Shown: in pieces, positions 33,895 through 43,603 of the stretch
Layout of the letters: the number at the start of each line of letters is the position of its first letter
How positions within the stretch are numbered: the stretch's first letter is position 1
Source of the DNA: JAVJSD01 sp040219575
GTDB lineage: Bacteria > Planctomycetota > Planctomycetia > Pirellulales > Pirellulaceae
NCBI GenBank assembly: GCA_040219575.1
Contig: JAVJSD010000025.1
Location: 31,150-95,149, forward strand
DNA: 64,000 nt
Reading direction: 5' to 3'
Translations under genes and position numbers: made by a program
Notes under the pieces: model-generated
The model's input: only the letters and a program-made list of their open reading frames with translations
Told to the model about the DNA's origin: nothing
Databases searched by the model: none

Positions 33895-35415
33895 ATGCCG
33901 TATCGCCGCTATTTTCTGTGTTTCTCCGTCGTCATGTCGGCGGCATTGCTGCTGACCCCTGCTTCCGCGCGGGCCGAGTCGGTTGAGGGACTCAGCGAGT
34001 TCGTCCAGCAAGCGATGAAGCAGTACGGCGTTCCCGGGGCGGCGGTCGTGGTGGTGCACGACGACAAGGTGGTGTTTCTCGAGGGATTCGGCGTGCGGCG
34101 TCACGGTAGTCCGCAGCCGGTCGATCAGCAGACGTTGTTCATGATGGCCTCGGTGACGAAGACGTTCACCGCCGCGTTGGTGGGCACGTTTGTCGATGAA
34201 GAGAAATTCGGATGGGACGATCACGTGATCGACCACCTGCCGCAGTTCGTGCTGCACGACAGCTACGCCGCGCGGATGGTCACGCCGCGCGATCTACTGG
34301 CCCACCGCAGCGGTTTGCCCGCTTTCACCGGCGACCTGCTCGAGGCGCTCGGCTACGACCGCGACGAGATTCTGCGCCGCATTCGCTACATCGAACCGCA
34401 GTGGAGTTTTCGCGAGAAGGCCGGCTACTCGAATCCCGGCTACCTCGCCGCCGGCATGTTGGCGGCCCGTGTGGGTGACGCTACCTGGGACGACCTGGTG
34501 CGTGAGCGGCTCTTCAAACCGCTGGGGATGAAATCGTCGGGCGTCTCCCATCGCGACTGGCAAAGCTCCACCAACTTCGCCGCGGCGCATGTGGTGGCGC
34601 CCGACGGCAGTTTGGAAGTCGTGCCCTGGGACAATCACGATCCGATGGGGCCGGCCGGTTCGATCACCTCCAACGCCGTGGACATGGCCCAGTGGCTGCG
34701 GATGCAGTTGAATGAGGGTGAAGTGGACGGCCGACGTGTTCTCTCCGCCGAGGCGGTTCGTGAAATGCACAAACCCGCGATGGTCGAGACGCCCACGTTT
34801 GCGGAGTTGCCGCCGATCGACCAACGGAGCGGATTCAGCTATAGCATGGGATGGGGCGTGTACCACTACAACGGGTTCGAGATTGTCGAGAAGGGAGGCG
34901 CCCGGGCCGGCATGCGCAGCGTGGCGGTGCTGGTTCCCGAGAAGCGGCTGGGCGTGGCGGTTTTCGCTAATCGCAATCTGACGGTGCTGCCTGAAGCGGT
35001 GCGGGCCTTTGTCTTGGAGCACTACCTGGGCCGCGCCTCGTACGACGTGCAGGCCCGCATCCAGCAAGCCGACGAACAGATTCAAAAGATGTTCGCGGTG
35101 GAGCCGCAGCCAAAAGGCGCGCGGCCAAAGGCCTCGTTGCCGCTGGCGAAGTACGCGGGCGCGTACGAGAACGAGTTGTATGGCCGATTCGCCATCGAGC
35201 ACAAAGCCGGCAAGCTTTCTTGGCGGGCGGGGCCGGCGAAGTACGGCGCCGGCGTGGAGCATGCTGGATACGACAACTTTCTGCTGCACTTCCCCAAAGG
35301 CCGTATCGCGCTGCCCGAACCGGTCAGCTTCCTGATCGACGACCAGGGGCGGCCGAGCAAGATGATTTCCGAAACGTTCGGTACGTTCACGCGCGTCGCA
35401 TCCGAAACCGAGTAA
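33895..35415 (+). CDS. exported serine hydrolase (beta-lactamase class C-like)
   Basis: 506 residues with a signal peptide (MSAALLLTPASARA). The serine beta-lactamase-like fold is shown by ASVTKTFTA (SxxK nucleophile), DLLAHRSGLP, AGYSNPGY (YxN) and a late KGG box (EIVEKGGARAGM). Such proteins act as D-aminopeptidases, esterases or penicillin-binding-like enzymes, so the substrate is open. The C-terminal 150 residues, with LAKYAGAYENELYGRFAIE, match a lipocalin-like DUF3471 domain. AGGAG lies 9 bases before the ATG. A short palindromic element follows the stop. Confidence 0.85.
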   Translation: MPYRRYFLCFSVVMSAALLLTPASARAESVEGLSEFVQQAMKQYGVPGAAVVVVHDDKVVFLEGFGVRRHGSPQPVDQQTLFMMASVTKTFTAALVGTFVDEEKFGWDDHVIDHLPQFVLHDSYAARMVTPRDLLAHRSGLPAFTGDLLEALGYDRDEILRRIRYIEPQWSFREKAGYSNPGYLAAGMLAARVGDATWDDLVRERLFKPLGMKSSGVSHRDWQSSTNFAAAHVVAPDGSLEVVPWDNHDPMGPAGSITSNAVDMAQWLRMQLNEGEVDGRRVLSAEAVREMHKPAMVETPTFAELPPIDQRSGFSYSMGWGVYHYNGFEIVEKGGARAGMRSVAVLVPEKRLGVAVFANRNLTVLPEAVRAFVLEHYLGRASYDVQARIQQADEQIQKMFAVEPQPKGARPKASLPLAKYAGAYENELYGRFAIEHKAGKLSWRAGPAKYGAGVEHAGYDNFLLHFPKGRIALPEPVSFLIDDQGRPSKMISETFGTFTRVASETE

Positions 35416-35438
35416 CGTACACTGGGCGTCGTCGCCCG

Positions 35439-35486
35439 CCGATGTCGGCGGCATCGGCGACCACGACGGCGAAGCCGTCGGCTTGG
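35439..35486. repeat. short palindromic elements after the serine hydrolase gene
   Basis: GCCGATGTCGGCGGCATCGGC is an exact hairpin, followed by GACGGCGAAGCCGTCGGC. The second unit recurs at 48097-48119. It separates two convergent genes. Confidence 0.6.
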
Positions 35487-35501
35487 AGAGTGGCTAGCGC
35501 C

Positions 35502-37040
35502 TTACCGCACGCGGCATTGGAAGCGGATGATGCCGCCTTCGCCGGGCTTGATCGGCTGGGCGATCTCCCAACGCAGCACCAGCGACTCGCCTTCGTTCTG
35601 GGTGGCGAAGAACTGCGCGTCGAGACTGCACTCGGCCGAGTCGGGCACGTATTCGAGCCGCGTGACCAGGTTGTCGACGATCGTCACGTTGCCGACTTCC
35701 TGATCGCCGATGTTGTCGAATCGCAGCGTGAAGTGAATGATGTCGCCGGGATGGGCCTCCTTGTCGGACGCCACCTTGCAGATTCGCATCCGCGGCTTGC
35801 CCTGGCGCTCGTAACGATCGATCTCGAGCGGCTCCAGCACACCCTCTTGCACGAAGACCTGATCGCCATCAACGGCGACTTGCACACCTTGCTCGTCGGT
35901 CCAGACCACGGCCGCTTCGATCGAATTGGCCAGGCGGACCTTCTCGGAGTTGTCGAACTGCCCACGGCGGATCAGCAGCAGGTTCTCGTACAACAGAAAG
36001 CCGTTGTCGAGTCCGCTGGCGAGATTCCGCCCTTGAAGCAAGATGCCCTGGTTGCGGTCTTCGAGCGTGATCAACTGGTCGAGACCGACGTTGCGTCCCG
36101 GCTGCAACGGCTGATTGACCGTGCCGGCCGAGTCGATATCTTCCTGCTGCACCAGCATCATCGGCAGTTCGACGCCGGCGCTGCGCTGACGGACGCGGGC
36201 CAGCGACAGCCCGACCGTCTTGCGGACGGCGGCGAATCGCGGCGCGTAGATGCAAACGCAGTTGCTCGGTTCAACTTCCGTGGCGCCGTCGAGCGTGTCG
36301 AAGTGCACCACCGTGTCCTCCGGATCGAGGCCGCGCACCGTCCAGTCGGGATTCACGCGCACTTCGAGGCTTTTGTCGCCGCCGTCGCAGAGGAACTCGT
36401 CTTTCCGCATCCGCCAAACTTCCGGTGGATACATCGGGTCGGCGCAACAATGCGTTTGTCCCGTGAAGGCGCCAGGGGGCAGCGTACGGGCGGTATGGCC
36501 GACGCGCGCCACGTTGGGCGTGAACTCCGCATGATGGGGACGTTCGACGCCGGCGTCGGTGTTCGCGATGACTTCGCCGTTCTCGATGACTTCCGTGTGG
36601 CCGACCGGTTGCACGAATTGGGGGGAAGTGTGCCAGGGCAGGGCAGGGGGGGCGGCGCGTCCGAGTCGCACCGGCGGCGCCTCCGCCGGACCATATTCGA
36701 GATAGGAAGCGGGCTCCTCTTGAATCACGCCAGGTTGCTGCGACGGCGCCGGCCGCGGGTCAAACGGCGCTTCATACGTGGGTGCATCGGTCTCCGTCTG
36801 CACAACCGGCTTATGGTGCGTTTGCAACGCGGATGCGGAAACGACGGGTGCGGCGGAAGCCCCGGATTCCGCCGTCGCATCCGGCGCGGAAAGCGTCTCG
36901 CTCGGTGCGCCGGCCAAGCCGCCCACGAAGCTGGGCATGCCACGGCACGCGCCGAGCGACAGCGCCGCGACGGCCGTCAACAGCGTGTACAAGGAAGTTC
37001 GGCCGATGCAATCCCGCACGATGAATGGCGGCAGTTTCAT
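35502..37040 (-). CDS. lipoprotein with DUF11-like C-terminal domain
   Basis: 512 residues. The lipobox is LSLGAC after a short signal. A Pro/Ala-rich stretch of about 130 residues follows, then a Cys-containing region (HCCADPMYP, NCVCIYAPRFAAVR) and, near the C-terminus, a DUF11-type Ig-like repeat (GDIIHFTLRFDNIGDQEVGNVTIVDNL), often found in planctomycete envelope proteins. It heads a three-gene minus-strand block of exported proteins as the last gene. A G-rich repeat (36634-36653) is read in frame as APPALPWHT in the linker. Role: probably envelope structure; inference. Confidence 0.75.
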   Translation of the reverse strand: MKLPPFIVRDCIGRTSLYTLLTAVAALSLGACRGMPSFVGGLAGAPSETLSAPDATAESGASAAPVVSASALQTHHKPVVQTETDAPTYEAPFDPRPAPSQQPGVIQEEPASYLEYGPAEAPPVRLGRAAPPALPWHTSPQFVQPVGHTEVIENGEVIANTDAGVERPHHAEFTPNVARVGHTARTLPPGAFTGQTHCCADPMYPPEVWRMRKDEFLCDGGDKSLEVRVNPDWTVRGLDPEDTVVHFDTLDGATEVEPSNCVCIYAPRFAAVRKTVGLSLARVRQRSAGVELPMMLVQQEDIDSAGTVNQPLQPGRNVGLDQLITLEDRNQGILLQGRNLASGLDNGFLLYENLLLIRRGQFDNSEKVRLANSIEAAVVWTDEQGVQVAVDGDQVFVQEGVLEPLEIDRYERQGKPRMRICKVASDKEAHPGDIIHFTLRFDNIGDQEVGNVTIVDNLVTRLEYVPDSAECSLDAQFFATQNEGESLVLRWEIAQPIKPGEGGIIRFQCRVR

Positions 37041-37059
37041 TGAGGGCCTCTCGTTGGTC

Positions 37060-38043
37060 TTATTGGTCACGGCGGCGGAAGATGCCGTTGGGGAATCGCA
37101 ACACGTTGCGGGCCGCGGCGCGACGCCATTGGTCGCTGTCGGCGGAATACGGCTGCGGTCGCTCGAGCAACGGCTTGACCAACACCGACGTCTGCTCTGC
37201 GCTGGTCGAATTCGGCGGGCGCTGCTGGTCGCCCAGCGGGGCCCCGTACTGTGCGGGAACGACGCCTTTCACTTCGGCCGGCGCCGGTTGGTCGACTTCT
37301 TCGGCCGGCTCCGCCGGCAACGGGAAACGAATCAGCGGAGGCGAACCGTAGTCCATGCCCATTTGGCCGTTGCGGTCGGGGACACGCGATCCCATGCGCA
37401 GGATGGCCATCGGGCGCCCCAGTTCATCGGCGACCTGCAAAGCATCTTGACGCGGGTGCACCTCGAAATAGCGCTGGAATTTTGGGTCTTCCCTGACGGG
37501 CAGCGCCGTGGCGGGGTTTTCGAGGTACACCACCCGCGTCACGAAGTGGCCCTCCATGGCCATCTCCAACTCGTTTTGCGTGATGTGGATCGGAATCGGA
37601 AACTTGGCCGCCTCGCCCGGGGGCGGAAACAGTCGATTGACGACTTCAATCGTGGGATAAACTTCGGCGCCCGGATGCTCGGGAATGTTTGTCACCTTGG
37701 CGCGATAAACGGGACCGATCAGCATGCCGGCGCGAACTCGCGGGGCGCCCGCGTCCGCCGCATCGACGAAATGTCCCTGCATCTCCAGGGAGATTTCGCC
37801 GCCCTCGGGACAATACAACTCCACCGGCTGGAAGTAGCCCGACAGCGGACCGCCGCGTTGGAGTTGGCTGAGCGCGACGGCGCCCGGGGGAAGGTTGGCG
37901 CCGTACAGATAGTGTGCGTTCGGTTCCTGGCCCTGCGCGAACGTGGCGGCCGCCAGCAGTGCGACGAGGCAAGCAGCCGCGGTCGTCGATCCCAGCGGCC
38001 GGGGGACGTGGTTGCAATGGCGCATTCTCATCGAGTCCAACAT
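37060..38043 (-). CDS. exported protein, paralogue of the adjacent lipoprotein
   Basis: About 327 residues with a signal peptide (TAAACLVALLAAATFAQG). The core (VYRAKVTNIPEHPGAEVYPT, HITQNELEMAMEGHFVTRVVYL) aligns with the core of the next protein upstream (VYRLKLTSIERRVGVELYPT, FTAEDFDQVLAGNFVTKVIYL), so the two are paralogues sharing an unnamed beta-rich domain. The C-terminal part is Pro/Gln-rich. I chose the ATG at 38043; ATG 38031 is also possible. It ends 20 bases before the DUF11 lipoprotein gene starts, suggesting one transcript. Confidence 0.7.
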   Translation of the reverse strand: MLDSMRMRHCNHVPRPLGSTTAAACLVALLAAATFAQGQEPNAHYLYGANLPPGAVALSQLQRGGPLSGYFQPVELYCPEGGEISLEMQGHFVDAADAGAPRVRAGMLIGPVYRAKVTNIPEHPGAEVYPTIEVVNRLFPPPGEAAKFPIPIHITQNELEMAMEGHFVTRVVYLENPATALPVREDPKFQRYFEVHPRQDALQVADELGRPMAILRMGSRVPDRNGQMGMDYGSPPLIRFPLPAEPAEEVDQPAPAEVKGVVPAQYGAPLGDQQRPPNSTSAEQTSVLVKPLLERPQPYSADSDQWRRAAARNVLRFPNGIFRRRDQ

Positions 38044-38190
38044 GTGAAAAGAGAAGAGTCTGTCGAACTGCAAAGGCCCGCCGACCGGAGAGGAGAAGAG
38101 AGCCGGCGTTCCATTCCATTTGGTCGTCGTCGCAATCGCCAACCGCAGGACGCCCCGGCGGCTGGTTCTCGTGGGCGACCGGCGTGGCGA

Positions 38191-39477
38191 CTACTGGCAG
38201 TCGGGGCAGTAACCGCCGCCCGCGCCGCCGCCGTAACCACCGCCGCCGGTTCCGTCACGAATCAACTGCACGCGGTCGTAAGCCGGTTGACGAAAATGCG
38301 GCATCAGGTGACGCGTCCGCTCGTGCACCCACATGTTGTTGGCGGGCCGCGGATACGAGAACCCCGGCGATTGCCTCACGCCGATGTGGATGTGCTTGGT
38401 CGGTTGCGGCAGGAAATGCGGCGTCCAGTTGCGCATCTGATGCTTCTTCAGACCGGCCGGAATGCCGTGGGGAATGTGCGGCGGACCGGGCAATCCGATC
38501 GGCGTGCCCGAGGTGGTCATGCCCCAGGGCGGAGTCGTCACGCCGGCGATGTACCGCGGCACGGTGGTGCCGCCCGCGGCGACTTGCACCGGCGCGGCGT
38601 AGCCGGGATAGCCGCCATACACGTTGCCGCCATACGGCGCTCCGTAGGGAGCGCCGTACTGGACCTGCATCGCTTCCTCGCCCCCTTCCTGGCCGGAGGC
38701 GTCGCCGCCTTGTTCACCTTCAACAGCGGCGCTGGGACTATAGCCCTGACCGGTCGGCGCGGGCTGCTGCTGACCCTCCATCGCCTGATGCCCGGCGGGC
38801 ACGACGACGCTCCCCTCGTCTCCCAGGTACTGCGGCATCTGCAAGTCCTTGTTGCCGATGCGGACGATCGCCAGAATCGCACCGCGGCGATCGGCTTCCA
38901 CAATCGGATCGACGCCCGGATCGAGCCGCGTGCTGACCAGCGTCTCAACACCGGCCAGCGCCAGTTCCTGGAACTCCGGATCGGGCAGGTAGATCACCTT
39001 GGTCACAAAGTTGCCGGCCAGCACCTGGTCGAAATCCTCGGCGGTGAACTGGATCGGAATGGCGTTGTGCTCGAGGTAGGCGGCCGAGCGCGGCGTCACC
39101 GGAGCGACTTCCAGCGTGGGATACAACTCCACGCCGACGCGGCGCTCGATGCTCGTCAGCTTCAGGCGGTAGACGCCGCCCATCGGGAAGTCGGTGCGGC
39201 CCGGCACCACCAGCGGCATCGAGTCGAACTGATTGATGCCGCCCACGTCCCAGCGGACCTGCATGGCCTCGGGCTTGGCGAACAGCACCTGCACGGCCGG
39301 GGCCGGCATGAAGCCGAAGTCGGGCATCATGGGCGGCGGCAACACCCCGGGACCAGGGCCGTCGACGCCCGGTCCAGGGTGCATCATGCGGGCCGCCGGC
39401 GGCGCATTGTTGAGTTTGCAGCCGGTCGCCGCCACAACGGCCAGCATCAGAATTCCAAGACAACTGAAAACACGCAT
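38191..39477 (-). CDS. lipoprotein, Gly/Tyr-rich, paralogue of the neighbour
   Basis: 428 residues with lipobox AATGC after MRVFSCLGILMLAVV. The N-terminal third carries the shared core described for the neighbour. The middle is low-complexity (YGAPYGAPYGGNVYGGYPGY), then a His/Pro-rich region (LPGPPHIPHGIPAG, QPTKHIHIGV), ending GGAGGGYCPDCQ. It is the first gene of the three-gene exported-protein block. A G-run (GGGGGG) just upstream of ATG 39477 is the likely ribosome site. Probably a cell-surface protein; no enzyme motif was seen. Confidence 0.75.
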   Translation of the reverse strand: MRVFSCLGILMLAVVAATGCKLNNAPPAARMMHPGPGVDGPGPGVLPPPMMPDFGFMPAPAVQVLFAKPEAMQVRWDVGGINQFDSMPLVVPGRTDFPMGGVYRLKLTSIERRVGVELYPTLEVAPVTPRSAAYLEHNAIPIQFTAEDFDQVLAGNFVTKVIYLPDPEFQELALAGVETLVSTRLDPGVDPIVEADRRGAILAIVRIGNKDLQMPQYLGDEGSVVVPAGHQAMEGQQQPAPTGQGYSPSAAVEGEQGGDASGQEGGEEAMQVQYGAPYGAPYGGNVYGGYPGYAAPVQVAAGGTTVPRYIAGVTTPPWGMTTSGTPIGLPGPPHIPHGIPAGLKKHQMRNWTPHFLPQPTKHIHIGVRQSPGFSYPRPANNMWVHERTRHLMPHFRQPAYDRVQLIRDGTGGGGYGGGAGGGYCPDCQ

Positions 39478-39766
39478 GGTATCCCCCCTATGCGATGACG
39501 CGAGACGTCTTGCCGCGTGAAGAACAGATTGGGTCGAAGCAAGACCTTCCGTGACTCGGTGGCAAAGAATGTGCGGGTGAAAAGTGGTTTGTTTCCAACG
39601 GGTTCGGGTGTCGCGGATTGCGGTGGACCGGTTTCCCACGCCTCCCTACAATGCTCGCCCTCGACAGTCCGTCCAATGCACGGCAGCCGCGCAGGCGGTG
39701 TGTCTCCGTGAGTTATGTTCGGCGACGTATAACGAGAACCTTTGGCAAAACCAGCACAACCCTAAA

Positions 39767-40699
39767 ATGGCATATAGATTACCCATCCTCACATTCGCGA
39801 CCCTGGTCGGCGTCACGCTGACGTCCGCCAGCGGACAGGTGAACGGGGCGTCGGGCGGGGCAGGGCAGGGGGGCGCGGCGCCGGGTTCGGCCAGCGTCGC
39901 CGGGGGAGAACTGGTGTCGCAGGCCGCGCGACGACTGCGCGACGTGCCGCTATCCGCGAAACTGCGTTTTGAGATCAATATGATGGGTCAGCAGTTGAGC
40001 GGCGGCGAAGGGAGCCGCTACAGTCAACTCGGCCGCGGAAGCAACCGCCTGCGTTTCGAGTTGAAGTTGGGCGTCGGGCAGGAGCAAGTCGCCAGCCTGG
40101 TGCAGGTCTGCAACGGCGAGCACTTGTACGTCCGCCGCGCCTTGCCCGGTCAGACGAAGGTCACGCGCGTCCGTGTCGACGCCGTGTTGGCCGCCATCGA
40201 CGCGGCGCGACAGGCGTCGCCCGAGAGCACGTCGCTCGATTGGCTGGCCATCGGCGGTCTACCACGATTGCTGCAGGTGCTGCACAGCGCGCTGGATTTC
40301 GGTCCGCCCAAGTCGGGACGTTACGGCGACCAAAAGGTGTGGATTGTGAAGGGAACCTGGAAGCCGGAGATGTTGGCGCATCTGCTGCCCAATCAACGGG
40401 AAGACGTCTTGGCGGGCAAGCCAGCGCGTTTGGAGGAACTCGCTCCGCATGTTCCCACCCACGTGACAATCGCCTTCGGCGCCGACGGCCAACTGCCGCT
40501 CTTCCCGCACTTCGTCGAATACCGCCGGCAGACGCCGCAGGGTGAAAGCACTCCGCTGGTGACGCTCAAATTCTTCGACGTGAAGCGCCGCGCGGATCTC
40601 ACGCCGGAGGACTTCGACTACGAGGTCACCGAAACGGCGGAGGTGATCGACAACGACGAACAGTTCATCCTCGGCCTGGGGCTTCAACCGGTTAAGTGA
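39767..40699 (+). CDS. exported protein, possibly LolA-like
   Basis: 310 residues with a signal peptide (PILTFATLVGVTLTSASG). After a Gly-rich linker the protein has strands typical of LolA-like half-barrels (LSAKLRFEINMMGQQLSG, LRFELKLGVGQEQVASLVQVCNGEHLYVRRAL), then VTLKFFDVKRRADLTPEDFDYEV at the end. The LolA comparison rests on pattern only. A G-rich repeat at 39854-39873 is read in frame as GGAGQGGAAPG right after the signal peptide. The start ATG 39767 was chosen for the signal peptide. Its 3' end overlaps by 16 bases the end of the convergent phosphatase gene. Confidence 0.65.
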   Translation: MAYRLPILTFATLVGVTLTSASGQVNGASGGAGQGGAAPGSASVAGGELVSQAARRLRDVPLSAKLRFEINMMGQQLSGGEGSRYSQLGRGSNRLRFELKLGVGQEQVASLVQVCNGEHLYVRRALPGQTKVTRVRVDAVLAAIDAARQASPESTSLDWLAIGGLPRLLQVLHSALDFGPPKSGRYGDQKVWIVKGTWKPEMLAHLLPNQREDVLAGKPARLEELAPHVPTHVTIAFGADGQLPLFPHFVEYRRQTPQGESTPLVTLKFFDVKRRADLTPEDFDYEVTETAEVIDNDEQFILGLGLQPVK

Positions 40700-41544
40700 A
40701 AGACCGCGTTGAGAGTGATCAGCTTGGTCTTCGCGCCGCGGTAACGCAGGATGTTCACGCCGCAATTCTCCTGCGTGATCATCCGCCCGGAGCGCAGTGA
40801 GAGCCCCAACACGCCCGCCAGGTAACTGCGATTGACGACGCTGTGGGCCACCACGGCGATCTGCTGTCCCAAGTGCGACCGCATGATCTCCTCGAGCGTC
40901 TCGGTCGCGCGGCGTTGCACTTGCCCGATGGTCTCCCCTCCGGTGTAGCCGTGGTTCTCGGGATCGTCGAGAAACTTTTGATGCGCCTCGGCGTGTGTTT
41001 CGGCGATCTCCGGCCAGGTCATGCCCTCCCAGTCGCCGACGTCGGCCTCGACCAGTTGCGCATGCGTGCCGACGGGCAATCCGTGCCGCGCCGCGATCAC
41101 CTCGGCCGTCTGTTGGGCGCGGCGCATGGTGCTGCTGTAGATCGCGGAGAGCCGCACCGGGGCCATGAGGGCCGCGGTCTGCTCGGCCTGGAGTCGTCCC
41201 TCGGGCGACAAGGCGTGATCGACGCCGCGACCTTGCAGCACGGGGGGATTCGCCAGGTTGCTGGCTGTGGCGCCGTGCCGGATCAAATACAACAGGCACG
41301 ACTGGTCATCGAGTCGGGGCAGGGGAGGGGGGCTGGGATGCGTCCATGGCGGGCTGGCAACGGGGATCGGCGGGCGGAACGTCGGTAGACGATTCTCCGA
41401 CAGGTTCGGCGAGTGGGGTAGGGGTGCTGGGCGTCGGACGAAGGCGAAAGTAAAAAGGTAAAAGTAGAAAGGTAAAAGGCAAAAGTAATGGCTATGCGGC
41501 GTCGCGCGCTGACGAACAGCCAAGAATGAATGACCAACGAGCAA
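40684..41544 (-). CDS. histidine phosphatase / phosphoglycerate-mutase family protein
   Basis: The catalytic core is clear: LYLIRHGATASN (RHG), IYSSTMRRAQQTAEVIA, VEADVGDWEGMTWPEI, and VVAHSVVNRSYL with the second His. These enzymes act on phosphate esters through a phospho-His; the substrate is unknown. The start is uncertain: between about 41280 and the TTG at 41544 there is no in-frame ATG or convincing GTG, and the upstream frame runs through a G-rich repeat (41316-41337) and AAAGGTA heptamers (read as LLPFYFYLFTF). The real N-terminus is probably close to residue 75-80 of this frame, possibly at a CTG or TTG. Confidence 0.8.
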   Translation of the reverse strand: MLVGHSFLAVRQRATPHSHYFCLLPFYFYLFTFAFVRRPAPLPHSPNLSENRLPTFRPPIPVASPPWTHPSPPPLPRLDDQSCLLYLIRHGATASNLANPPVLQGRGVDHALSPEGRLQAEQTAALMAPVRLSAIYSSTMRRAQQTAEVIAARHGLPVGTHAQLVEADVGDWEGMTWPEIAETHAEAHQKFLDDPENHGYTGGETIGQVQRRATETLEEIMRSHLGQQIAVVAHSVVNRSYLAGVLGLSLRSGRMITQENCGVNILRYRGAKTKLITLNAVFHLTG

Positions 41545-41602
41545 CTCGCCATCCCTTTGGCCTTCCCCCCTTTTACCTTTTACCTTTTTACTTTTACCTT
41601 TA
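41452..41602. repeat. inverted array of AAAGGTA-type heptamers
   Basis: Left array AAAAAGGTAAAAGTAGAAAG (41452 onward), right array CTTTTACCTTTTACC... (41570-41602). The loop contains AATGACCAA units of another repeat family. It lies between the divergent phosphatase and membrane-protein genes, where the promoters of both should be. Confidence 0.8.
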
Positions 41603-41660
41603 CGATTCGGCTGCCCGTCGCATCTCCGCCCGACTTCTCTCCTTCCACCACCATCGAAAC

Positions 41661-42320
41661 GTGTCGCGCATCTTTCTGGGTTTGGCCCTGCTGGCCGTGG
41701 GATTGTTGGTCGCCAATATCGTGTTGGGGCTGATGATCGGCGACTACAACGGCGTGTGGCGCGAGCAATTTCAGGCGGTCGGCCGACTCCGAGAGTTGAC
41801 CAGCCAGGGCGCCTCGCAGGACGAAATCGACGCGCTGCGGCGGCAAATCGACGTCACCGGTGATCGGTTGCACCCGATCGTCGAGCGAAAAGTGACGCAC
41901 TTCCTGCTGGGCCTGATCGCCGCGCTGGTGACGCTGCTGGTCAACAGCATCACCGTCACGTACTTCATCGGCACCAGCCGCTGGTGCCTGGAAGTGGTCG
42001 ATACCTATGGGCTCGACCAGTCGCTGGTCGATCGTTGCAATCGCCTCAAGCGCCAAGCGTTCCCGCTAGCGCTGTGCGGAATCCTCACCGTGCTCGGCAT
42101 CGCCGTGCTGGGCGCATTCAGCGATCCCGCGGGACCATTCCTCACCGGCGCGGCGGATTGGGTGACGCCGCACCTTCTGGCCGCCACCGTCGGAACCGGG
42201 CTGATCGCTTGGCTATTGTGGCTGCAACTGGCCCGCATCGACGCCAACTACAAAGTGATCGAGGAGATTGTCGAACACGTGCGGCGGATCCGCGCCGAAC
42301 GCGGCCTCGACAACGACTAA
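41661..42320 (+). CDS. hypothetical membrane protein with four helices
   Basis: 219 residues from GTG 41661 (VSRIFLGLAL), which removes an N-terminal stretch that is only translated heptamer repeat. Helices: LALLAVGLLVANIVLGLMIG, FLLGLIAALVTLLVNSITVTYFIG, ALCGILTVLGIAVLGAF, LLAATVGTGLIAWLLWLQL. A soluble segment after helix 1 (WREQFQAVGRLRELTSQGAS) is probably helical. The protein resembles planctomycete-conserved small membrane proteins of unknown function; no enzyme motif is visible. Confidence 0.7.
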   Translation: MSRIFLGLALLAVGLLVANIVLGLMIGDYNGVWREQFQAVGRLRELTSQGASQDEIDALRRQIDVTGDRLHPIVERKVTHFLLGLIAALVTLLVNSITVTYFIGTSRWCLEVVDTYGLDQSLVDRCNRLKRQAFPLALCGILTVLGIAVLGAFSDPAGPFLTGAADWVTPHLLAATVGTGLIAWLLWLQLARIDANYKVIEEIVEHVRRIRAERGLDND

Positions 42321-42367
42321 CGCTAACGACCTGCTGCGATTGAACACGCACGTTGAAGCACTATGAA

Positions 42368-42474
42368 TTGTTTAACGGCAAGCCGGAGGCGTCGGCGGAC
42401 CGTTGAAGGCACGTTTCCGGCTGGTGCGGGGTCATGCGCACGCCGTCGCCTGCTGCGGCTTGCCGTTAAGCAAA
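42368..42474. repeat. long inverted repeat, second TTTAACGGCAAGCCG family copy
   Basis: The left arm 42368-42397 (TTGTTTAACGGCAAGCCGGA...) and right arm 42440-42474 (ending CTTGCCGTTAAGCAAA) are complementary. It lies between two genes on the same strand. The related element is at 16036-16137. Confidence 0.85.
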
Positions 42475-42531
42475 TCGAATTGAATTGACGCATCAGCATT
42501 GAAAAGCAACAACGGCGACTGACAAGACAAC

Positions 42532-42978
<447 letters not shown>

Positions 42979-43020
42979 GATAGGCTTCCAGCCTGTCCGA
43001 GTTCTCAACTCAACCGGTCG

Positions 43021-43602
43021 ATGTATTCTCGATCGGAGCACACGAAGTCGATGTTGCCGCAAGCTCCTTGGCGCCGGTTCCAGTTCCGTCTCCGTACGCT
43101 TCTGATCGTGGTGACGGTGCTCGCCGTCGGTCTCGCAATACACCATCAAGGCGCTCGGCGCCAGCAGGCGGCGGTGCAGACGGTCATCGACGCGGGCGGC
43201 CTGGTGGCATTCGATGATTCCGAGTGTCTGTTGAACGAGGATTGCAACAACTCACTTTGGCACAACTACCGCTGCAGCGAGTATTCCGTGACGTTCGTGT
43301 CCGGCGCGCGGCCATACCTTCGCTATCCGCGAAACGCGATAGGTTCGCCGGCAGGTCCCGCCTGGTACCCCGATCCAAGCGGCGATCAGATGATTCCGCT
43401 AAGCGACGACGTCGTGAAGGCGATTGGCACGCTGCCCGGCATCGAGTACCTCGATCTCGCATCCACGAATGTCGACGACGACGATCTACAACATCTATCG
43501 GGTCTCAACAACCTGTCCACGCTTCAATTGGGCAACCGCGTCAGCCAGGCAGGTGTGGATCGCTTGCGGCTCGCGCTGCCGTGGGCGTTCATCTACTTCT
43601 AA
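43021..43602 (+). CDS. membrane protein of the RTLLI type with LRR-like C-terminus
   Basis: 193 residues. The N-terminus has the planctomycete signature RFQFRLRTLLIVVTVLAVGLA, one membrane helix preceded by basic residues. A middle part contains Cys and Trp (DDSECLLNEDCNNSLWHN), and the C-terminus has one or two LRR units (IEYLDLASTNVDDDDLQHLSGLNNLSTLQL) ending in YF. Function unknown; the LRR suggests protein binding. The ATG at 43051 is an alternative start. Its 3' side is bounded by a long inverted repeat. Confidence 0.65.
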   Translation: MYSRSEHTKSMLPQAPWRRFQFRLRTLLIVVTVLAVGLAIHHQGARRQQAAVQTVIDAGGLVAFDDSECLLNEDCNNSLWHNYRCSEYSVTFVSGARPYLRYPRNAIGSPAGPAWYPDPSGDQMIPLSDDVVKAIGTLPGIEYLDLASTNVDDDDLQHLSGLNNLSTLQLGNRVSQAGVDRLRLALPWAFIYF

Positions 43603-43603
43603 C

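Noticed and set aside
36778..39498. 906-codon open frame on the + strand
   Set aside because: It is antisense to three proteins with signal peptides and a shared domain; its product is Arg/His/Gln-rich without motifs, a typical GC-rich shadow.
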